Shown here one piece after another: positions 33,071 to 37,771 of a stretch of 37,771 nucleotides of DNA. Position 1 is the first letter of the stretch; each line of letters begins with the position of its first letter. The stretch is from Microvirga sp. 3-52 (GTDB lineage: Bacteria; Pseudomonadota; Alphaproteobacteria; Rhizobiales; Beijerinckiaceae), in NCBI RefSeq assembly GCF_018383585.1, contig NZ_JAHAMK010000033.1, forward strand, positions 10,588-48,358. Direction: 5' to 3'. Position numbers and translations under genes: made by a program. Under the pieces are notes generated by a model. It was given only the letters and a program-made list of their open reading frames with translations, ran no database searches and was not told where the DNA came from.

Positions 33071-33466
33071 TCAGCGGTTCGCGGCCGCTTGATCAGCCGG
33101 CGCCCCGGGACGTTGAATTTTGCTCTCGTGAAAGCGGCGAACCATATCGGTGCCGATGCTCGCTTTCGGATTGCTCGCATGCTGATCACGGCTCGCTGCA
33201 TAGCAATCCTGCATGGCAAAACTCTCGTTGGCCTTGGGATTGTAGAACGTCTTCTCCGTTCGGTTATAAGACCACGGCTCGTCGCTGCAGTTTCGTCCAT
33301 ATGCCCCGATCGTATTCTCGACCGCCGTCCATTTGAGATTGGAGTTGGGGCATTGGCCCTCATATTGGCCGCTAAAAGCCCCAATGCGCGGATAGCAGCT
33401 CGTCTGAGCCTGGATCGGGCCGAGCCCAGCCAGGAGGAACACAGCGGACAAGATCACTCTAGGCAT
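33071..33466 (-). CDS. Secreted protein of unknown function
   Basis: 131 residues with a signal peptide (VILSAVFLLAGLGPIQAQ). The mature part begins TSCYPRIGAFSGQYEGQC and holds four cysteines. Aromatic residues cluster in EPWSYNRTEKTFYNP. Not recognised. The C-terminus is polar and Ala/Gln-rich. It is convergent with the secreted protein at 32717, and the stops are 39 bp apart. Confidence 0.7.
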   Translation of the reverse strand: MPRVILSAVFLLAGLGPIQAQTSCYPRIGAFSGQYEGQCPNSNLKWTAVENTIGAYGRNCSDEPWSYNRTEKTFYNPKANESFAMQDCYAASRDQHASNPKASIGTDMVRRFHESKIQRPGAPADQAAANR

Positions 33467-33555
33467 TGGCTCATCCGAAAACGTTGCGGTTCAGACTAGC
33501 AACAAAGATGACATAGGGAAATGAGCGCCAGCGATGCCAGCCAAGGAAGCGCCTC

Positions 33556-33723
33556 TCAGCGGCTGATCCAGGCTCGCAAGGCCAGGATCGGCGTCAGGAT
33601 CGGCCAACCGAAGCCGGCGATCAGAATGTGGTCGAGGCCGATCTCTTCCTCGCCATTGATCATGGTTGATACCGCCAACAGCAGGATCACACCGAACAGA
33701 TAGACTATGAGAACTTCACGCAT
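33556..33723 (-). CDS. Two-TM mini-protein
   Basis: 55 residues with two hydrophobic segments, VLIVYLFGVILLLAVSTMI and ILIAGFGWPILTPILALRAW, joined by the acidic loop NGEEEIGLDH. GAAGG lies about 10 bp before the ATG at 33723. Too short for most gene callers. Function unknown; the regular hydrophobic pattern and charge placement argue for a real membrane protein. Confidence 0.6.
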   Translation of the reverse strand: MREVLIVYLFGVILLLAVSTMINGEEEIGLDHILIAGFGWPILTPILALRAWISR

Positions 33724-33974
33724 GAACCCAGCCGCCTTCGTCGTTAAGGTCGAGCTTTGGCGCAGTGTTGGGATGAATCCAATGCGACCGGCGGTCGCCT
33801 CATTCTTTGTAGCGGGGTCTCCACGCTGCAGCTGTCTACAGAGGAAAGTGGTCTCTTCGCACGCACCAAACTTCCCGAAAGTAAAAAATACTTCTTTTTC
33901 AGAAACTTAGCTGCAACTCATTCGGGCTTTACCCGTTCTCAGGCTCAAGGATGAGCAACCGAAGGAGGATATGA

Positions 33975-34199
33975 ATGCCAAAGCGGCTCCATCCTTATGT
34001 CGCAGGCGGCCATAGAAGTTGGAGCGTCAGCTCCAACAGCCCGACTGCGTCCGGTCAGTCCGACCTCTTGAAAGATCTCGGCCGGCAATTGCAGCAAAAT
34101 TATCAGAATCTTCTGAAAGAACCCGCTCCCGATAGCATCAAGCAGTTGCTGGAGCGGTTGGAGCGAACCCGCCACCCCGAAGAGGACGGCAATCTCTAG
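33975..34199 (+). CDS. NepR-like anti-sigma factor
   Basis: 74 residues. LLKDLGRQLQQNYQNLLKEP, then APDSIKQLLERLE, matches the two-helix core of NepR, the small anti-sigma factor that holds EcfG until phosphorylated PhyR removes it in the alphaproteobacterial general stress response. GAAGGAGG precedes the ATG by 7 bp. The classic neighbours phyR and ecfG are not in the window, so this is probably an extra NepR paralogue. A GGAGCC/GGCTCC hairpin (34199-34214) starts at the stop codon. Confidence 0.7.
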   Translation: MPKRLHPYVAGGHRSWSVSSNSPTASGQSDLLKDLGRQLQQNYQNLLKEPAPDSIKQLLERLERTRHPEEDGNL

Positions 34200-34238
34200 G
34201 AGCCGGTTGGCTCCTCCCCTGCTCCAGCAACGACGACG

Positions 34239-34598
34239 TCAGCGCCTGCGACGGTTTTCCTGGCGGGATGCGGACTCACGCGGAATGAGGTTGTAGATCA
34301 GGAACCCGGCAAGGACCCCCGCACCGAGCAGAACCAGTGGGTACGACCTAGCGGCGTGCGCCACCTCGGACGCTTTCTCCCGAACGACGTACAAGGGCGC
34401 GGAATCGTGGATCAGGCGCTCCGCGCGCCTCAGATTTTCGCGGCGGGCATGGATTTCCAGATCATATCCCTCGTCGTCCTTATGCGGGTGGAGAGAAATG
34501 CTGTTGCGGGCGAATCCACCCGACACCAGGCGCTGAACGGCCTGGTTAGCCTCCTTGCGCGACGGGAACCTGCCTGTGGCAACGGACGAATGCGGCAT
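34239..34598 (-). CDS. YflT-like (general stress 17M-type) membrane protein
   Basis: 119 residues. The N-terminal half (VATGRFPSRKEANQAVQRLV, GGFARNSISLHP) follows the YflT/heat-induced stress domain pattern of repeated beta-alpha units. A membrane helix YPLVLLGAGVLAGFLIYNLI lies near the C-terminus, followed by an Arg-rich tail. Such proteins are often stress-induced. It is convergent with the NepR-like gene, and the stops are 39 bp apart. Confidence 0.7.
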   Translation of the reverse strand: MPHSSVATGRFPSRKEANQAVQRLVSGGFARNSISLHPHKDDEGYDLEIHARRENLRRAERLIHDSAPLYVVREKASEVAHAARSYPLVLLGAGVLAGFLIYNLIPRESASRQENRRRR

Positions 34599-34709
34599 CA
34601 GTCAATCCTTTCAAACTGCTGACGCCAATTCCTGGCGAACGCCAAGGTTCCACGTCTCCGCCGGATAGGTCGCAAGGGCCGAGTCCCGAGGTGCCTGCGC
34701 GCTCCTGTG

Positions 34710-35105
34710 TCAGTTCCGTCGATAGGCTTGAGCGGCTCTCTCAGCTTCCATAAGGACTTCGAGTGCTCTCCAGGGTTTCTGCAGGAACCGAACGTCCCGG
34801 GGGACATCGCCTTCCTGCTGATCAAGCGGCTTGCCCGAGGTCAGTACAGTTCGAACCCACGGCCATTTCAGGCGCACGGTGCGAACCAGATCCAGGCCAT
34901 CCATCAGGCAGGGAAGACGGACATCGGCAAACAGAAAGGCCACATCCTCGGAATGCAGCCGCAGATAATCCAGAGCTTCTTCCGCGCTGGATGTTTCTAC
35001 GACCTTGAGGTCGGTCTCCTCAAGGAGAGCTGCCGCCAAGCCTCTGACTTCGAAATCGTCTTCGACGATCAGAGCTACGCGATAAGGCTCAATCCTCTGT
35101 CCCAT
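34710..35105 (-). CDS. Single-domain response regulator
   Basis: 131 residues, a receiver domain without an output domain. VALIVEDDFEVRGLAAALLE holds the acidic pair, LFADVRLP the phospho-acceptor aspartate, VLTSG the switch Ser/Thr and FLQKPW the lysine; all key residues are intact. It should take part in phosphorelay signalling in the cytoplasm. The start at 35105 has GAGGAGATGG upstream; a longer frame opens at 35183. No histidine kinase is in the window. Together with the NepR-like and YflT-like genes it forms a stress-like neighbourhood. Confidence 0.85.
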   Translation of the reverse strand: MGQRIEPYRVALIVEDDFEVRGLAAALLEETDLKVVETSSAEEALDYLRLHSEDVAFLFADVRLPCLMDGLDLVRTVRLKWPWVRTVLTSGKPLDQQEGDVPRDVRFLQKPWRALEVLMEAERAAQAYRRN

Positions 35106-35485
35106 CCGGCCATCTCCTCTATTATCCGGCTGCTGTTCTTGGGGTCCTTTGCCGCGCAACGACCCTTGAGACTCTGTGATCACTGGGAAGACCGGCCCGG
35201 AAACTCAAAGCGGGTGGTCGGCGCGATGAAGCGAAACGCGATATGAAGCTGCCTTCTGCCACGCAGCTACTCGGAACGCTTCATTTCGAGGCTGTTTACA
35301 AATTCTGTATTTCCCGGTGGTGCGACCATCGGGTGAAGCCCTCATCACAGAACGGTGAATACGGTCGTGCGTTTCAGCTTGGCCGTTAAGAAATTTGCCC
35401 GCACGTCTTTTTTAGCCCTGGAGGAACACGCCTCGGCGCTGTAGCTTAAGCTTAGAACCGACCGTTCTCACGTGAGATCCCTGCC
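35106..35485. other. Gene-free divergent regulatory region
   Basis: 380 bp without a gene between the response regulator (minus) and the coiled-coil protein (plus). The stretch is locally AT-rich (35290-35420). A GGAAC at about 35275 is followed 16 bases later by GTTT, close to but not at the usual EcfG spacing. TTTTTT around 35410 may belong to a promoter. Confidence 0.4.
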
Positions 35486-35725
35486 GTGTTCAAGGAGACC
35501 CAGCTTCACCAAGAGTTCTTGGATCTGGAGCACCACATGCGGCTTCTGGATCGGCAACTCGCCGATGCCCTTCAGCGCATTCGCCACGGTTCCTCGCCGG
35601 ATCTCGTCGAGAAGGCCAAACAGGACGAGAGGCATCTTTTAACGGAACTCGATCGCCTCATGACCCGGATGCGTGCCATCGAGGGCCAGCTTCTCCAAAT
35701 TCAGAAGAGCGCCACCCGGCACTGA
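35486..35725 (+). CDS. Small coiled-coil protein
   Basis: 79 residues, nearly all helical with heptad-like leucines (LDLEHHMRLLDRQLADALQR, LLTELDRLMTRMRAIEGQLL). Starts with a GTG at 35486 and only a weak ribosome site; an in-frame ATG lies at the methionine of HHMRLLD. No signal peptide, no cysteine. Not recognised. It resembles small stress-associated helical proteins in composition only. Confidence 0.55.
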   Translation: MFKETQLHQEFLDLEHHMRLLDRQLADALQRIRHGSSPDLVEKAKQDERHLLTELDRLMTRMRAIEGQLLQIQKSATRH

Positions 35726-35840
35726 AAGCAAAGATAAATGCAGGGGCCGCACCATGTGTGAAAGCACACGTCGCGTGGTGGCCTCGAGGTCCATGGTGGC
35801 GTGCGATTAACGTAAGGTCAGGTCACGGAGAAGATGAGGT

Positions 35841-35990
35841 ATGGCCATCAAGGATTCTCATCTCGAATCTCGCACCGAAGCAGCCTGTGATCGAGTCGCA
35901 TGGCGGCCCGGAATTCCTTGGTTTCCGACATTGCTCGGCGCACTGGCCGTCCTGAACGTCGCGTCGGTCGTCATGGTTCTGATGGAATAG
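35841..35990 (+). CDS. Single-TM mini-protein, copy 3
   Basis: 49 residues with GGAGAAG 7 bp before the ATG. A polar N-terminus (MAIKDSHLESRTEAACDRVA) leads to one membrane helix IPWFPTLLGALAVLNVASVV ending MVLME. The layout (about 20-25 polar residues, then a helix with an internal Asn near its middle) is that of the 29534 and 30385 proteins, although identity is weaker. Function unknown. Confidence 0.6.
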   Translation: MAIKDSHLESRTEAACDRVAWRPGIPWFPTLLGALAVLNVASVVMVLME

Positions 35991-36041
35991 GTCTCTTCAC
36001 CGACAACCCTGTCGCAACAGGTTTCCCAGAGGTATGAGGAA

Positions 36042-36076
36042 CTGCAGGGCGCTTTACCTGATAAGCGGCCCTGCAG
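36042..36076. terminator. Hairpin between convergent mini-genes
   Basis: CTGCAGGGC-GCTT pairs with AAGC-g-GCCCTGCAG (one bulged G), giving 13 bp around an 8-nt loop. It lies between the stops of the 35841 and 36091 genes. No T-run on either side, so termination strength is uncertain. Confidence 0.5.
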
Positions 36077-36090
36077 GTTCATAGAACGGA

Positions 36091-36165
36091 CTAGCGCAAC
36101 CCGAGGAACGACAAGATCGCGAGGACGACTACGATCGCTCCGATGAGCCAGATGATGTTGTTCAT
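36091..36165 (-). CDS. 24-residue membrane peptide
   Basis: ATG at 36165 with AGGAGAG 8 bp upstream. The peptide is MNNIIWLIGAIVVVLAILSF then LGLR: a single membrane helix and a positively charged end. I have the impression that very similar short peptides recur in Hyphomicrobiales genomes, usually unannotated. The excellent ribosome site and uniform hydrophobicity support a real gene. Function unknown. Confidence 0.65.
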   Translation of the reverse strand: MNNIIWLIGAIVVVLAILSFLGLR

Positions 36166-36232
36166 GATGATGCTCTCCTGACGGTGGAATTGACCCCATG
36201 CCAACGGTCAAGGTGAGCCTTCGTTCCTTCGG

Positions 36233-36511
36233 TCAGGGTGCATTGGGCTCATTGGAAGCGCAGTCGGTCACATCCGCGCCGGCCACACCCCCGGCTGAGC
36301 CAATCTGTCTTCTCGATACGGTCGTGCAGGCCTCGCGCGTGAAACCCTGGCGCGTATCCGCCTGGATGCGGCCATCATAGACGCGCTCCGTCTCATAGCC
36401 GGGCCCGGCCTGGTATTCCCAGGTGGAAACGCCGGCGGCGCCCACGCATCCGGTCAGCCCCACCGTAAGGATCGCAGCAGAAGCCAGTTTTCTGAAGGCT
36501 TTGAACACCAT
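36233..36511 (-). CDS. Small lipoprotein
   Basis: 92 residues. The N-terminus MVFKAFRKLASAAILTVGLT is followed by GC, giving a lipobox (LTGC) with Cys at 22 as the lipidated residue. The mature part has YQAGPGYETERVYDGRI and two further cysteines. Not recognised beyond that. The ATG at 36511 is chosen because AAGGA is about 9 bp upstream; ATG 36520 and a longer frame to 36598 are less likely. Confidence 0.7.
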   Translation of the reverse strand: MVFKAFRKLASAAILTVGLTGCVGAAGVSTWEYQAGPGYETERVYDGRIQADTRQGFTREACTTVSRRQIGSAGGVAGADVTDCASNEPNAP

Positions 36512-36601
36512 CGACCCCATTCCTTTTGAAACTGGACAATCTCCTGTCGGCTTATAGGCAGTATTTCCGTAACGGCAATGTGCCGGTCGAACACCCAAAG
36601 A

Positions 36602-36629
36602 AAAACCCCGGTGTTGCCACCGGGGTTTT
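36602..36629 (-). terminator. Porin terminator
   Basis: AAAACCCCGGTG and CACCGGGGTTTT pair perfectly around a 4-nt loop, 23 bp past the porin stop; the minus strand continues with T's (TTTTTCTTT). A strong intrinsic terminator for the highly expressed porin. Confidence 0.9.
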
Positions 36630-36652
36630 CCGATCCGATCAGGACGAGTCGA

Positions 36653-37771
36653 TTAGAAGTCGCGCTGAACGCGCAGGCGGCCTTCCCATGCGTCGTCATC
36701 ATCGTTGCCGACGATGCCGCGCGGGTCGAGGTTGGAATAGAGAACCTCCACACCGATATCGAGACCCGAAACCGGCGACCAGACCACGTTCGAACCGGCG
36801 CGCCACTCGTTGAAGTCGTTGGCCAGGGCAGGAGCGTTGGCGCTATACTCTACGCGAGCATACGAACCGAACACGCTCTGGCGGATGGTCGGGGTCCAGT
36901 AGTGGTTGATGCCACCGGCAATGGACCAGCCGCGGCCTGTATCGATGTCGCCGTCAGCGCCGATGTAAGCGTCGACGACCGTGCTGGAAGCCCGACCAAC
37001 TCCGACATCCGGGTCGAAGCCGAGATAGCCGAGAGCGCCGTCAGCATAGGTTGCTGCAAGCCAAAGGGCGTCGCCCTCGGCAAGCATCGGCAGGTTGACG
37101 TAGCCCTGAGCCGTGACAGCCCAGCCGAGCGTGGTGTCCGGGTATTCAGTGCCGAACAGGGTGTCGCTGCGTAGCTGGTGCACGGCACCGCCGAGCTGAG
37201 CCGAACCCCAGGTGCCGGCGTATTTCAGGTTGGCGACGACGTCGGGCATCGTCTGGCCAGCCTCGTCGAAGAGGCTCGTGGCATAGGTGCCCTCTTCGGC
37301 CGCTAGCGTAGCCGAGAAGCCGTTGCCGAAGGAGAAGGTGTAGGCGAACACGTTCACGGTCGGAGCGTCATAGAAGCGGAGCGTGCCCCAGTTATCGTTC
37401 GGTAGGTCGCTGTTCATGAAGAACGAGATCGTACGACCGGCGGTGAGGCCGCCGAACTGCACGAAGGCCTGGTCGACATTGGCCGAGGTGGAGCTGAAGC
37501 CGTAAACGCCCGTGTCGCGGGTCATCTCGAAACGCACGAAGGTGCGGAGCAGACCGTAAGCGGTAGCGGTGCGGGCGTCGATATTCAGACGGCCACGAGC
37601 ACGGAAGCCGATAGCATCATCTTCACGATCGGTCGGCTCAAGATACTGGAACTCGGCGCGAACACGGCCGCCGACGCGGAGGCAGGTTTCGGTGCCGGGG
37701 ATGTAGAAGAAGCCTGCGCCGTAGGTGGAGCAGACGCGAACGTATTCGACAGCAGCGGCCTTCTTCGCGGG
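36653..37771 (-). CDS. Porin, Omp2/Porin_2 family (5' end outside window)
   Basis: 373 residues of a trimeric outer membrane beta-barrel porin. The first visible residues (KKAAAVEYVRVCSTYGAGFF then YIPGTETCLRVGGRVRAEFQ) are the conserved mature N-terminus of Hyphomicrobiales porins, so only the signal peptide and about ten residues are missing beyond the window. The barrel alternates as in ARGRLNIDARTATAYGLLRT, VDQAFVQFGGLTAGRTISFF and WGSAQLGGAVHQL. The C-terminal residue is Phe (LRVQRDF), as required for outer membrane insertion by the BAM machinery. It lets small solutes cross the outer membrane. An internal ATG at 37537 is not the start. Confidence 0.95.
   Translation of the reverse strand, partial: PAKKAAAVEYVRVCSTYGAGFFYIPGTETCLRVGGRVRAEFQYLEPTDREDDAIGFRARGRLNIDARTATAYGLLRTFVRFEMTRDTGVYGFSSTSANVDQAFVQFGGLTAGRTISFFMNSDLPNDNWGTLRFYDAPTVNVFAYTFSFGNGFSATLAAEEGTYATSLFDEAGQTMPDVVANLKYAGTWGSAQLGGAVHQLRSDTLFGTEYPDTTLGWAVTAQGYVNLPMLAEGDALWLAATYADGALGYLGFDPDVGVGRASSTVVDAYIGADGDIDTGRGWSIAGGINHYWTPTIRQSVFGSYARVEYSANAPALANDFNEWRAGSNVVWSPVSGLDIGVEVLYSNLDPRGIVGNDDDDAWEGRLRVQRDF

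Noticed and set aside
34640..34680. GGAACC motif upstream of the YflT-like gene as a stress promoter
   Set aside because: The nearest CGT(T/C) is either far too close or about 21 bases away, outside the EcfG range.
35275..35300. EcfG-type promoter (GGAAC...GTT) before the coiled-coil gene
   Set aside because: The spacing from GGAAC to the -10-like GTTT is slightly shorter than usual, and it lies some 185 bp before the start codon. Kept only as a remark.
29282..37771. Integrative element using tRNA-Leu as attachment site
   Set aside because: No integrase and no repeat of the tRNA 3' end were found in the window, although the region to the right is accessory in character.

Overview
The window looks like chromosomal DNA of a GC-rich alphaproteobacterium of the order Hyphomicrobiales (Rhizobiales), possibly the Methylobacteriaceae/Microvirga side. 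The grounds are the Omp2-type porin at the right edge, the DUF3126-cysE pair, a BTLCP transglutaminase-like protein, a NepR-like protein, Hyphomicrobiales-style palindromic intergenic repeats and alphaproteobacterial regulatory motifs (GTTC-N7-GTTC, TTAA-N7-TTAA). The genus is inference; no rRNA is present.

Left part (1-9.2 kb): the 3' end of a large RTX-type secreted protein with a duplicated ~198-residue unit. Next comes a minus-strand nitroreductase/flavin reductase pair, then a plus-strand run of a YfhO-type multispanning membrane protein, a secreted beta-rich protein, and a CBS-pair/disordered-linker/BON fusion.

Housekeeping middle (9.2-23.7 kb): yidD-thrS; a radical SAM enzyme whose start overlaps the stop of a possible 44-codon peptide ORF; a NifU/SufU-like scaffold; folE-hisI; an MFS transporter; a patatin-like esterase; a CBS protein; a rhomboid protease; a transglutaminase-like cysteine protease behind CtrA-like sites; gamma carbonic anhydrase, DUF3126 and cysE; an enoyl-CoA hydratase; and an alpha/beta hydrolase-methyltransferase pair.

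Repeat-rich and accessory part (23.7-29.3 kb): palindromic repeats and one MITE-like element surround a small membrane protein, a GIY-YIG protein and an AT-rich DUF2971 gene. A well-formed sigma-70 promoter overlapped by a LexA-type box then drives a ~260-nt AUG-free, pairing-rich transcript of unknown identity. A Cys-rich small protein, a zf-CHCC protein, a FAD monooxygenase and tRNA-Leu(UAA) follow.

Right part (29.3-37.8 kb): many tiny or secreted proteins, lower coding density and signs of gene decay. It holds two paralogous secreted four-cysteine proteins, three single-TM mini-proteins, 55- and 24-residue membrane peptides, an RTX C-terminal remnant, a LuxR-type regulator, and a stress-like set (NepR-like protein, YflT-like membrane protein, single-domain response regulator). 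It ends with a small lipoprotein and a partial porin. Many of these genes are too short for routine ORF calling. The best candidates for something undescribed are the SOS-type promoter with its structured leader, the radical SAM/peptide overlap, and the small-protein families of the right part.
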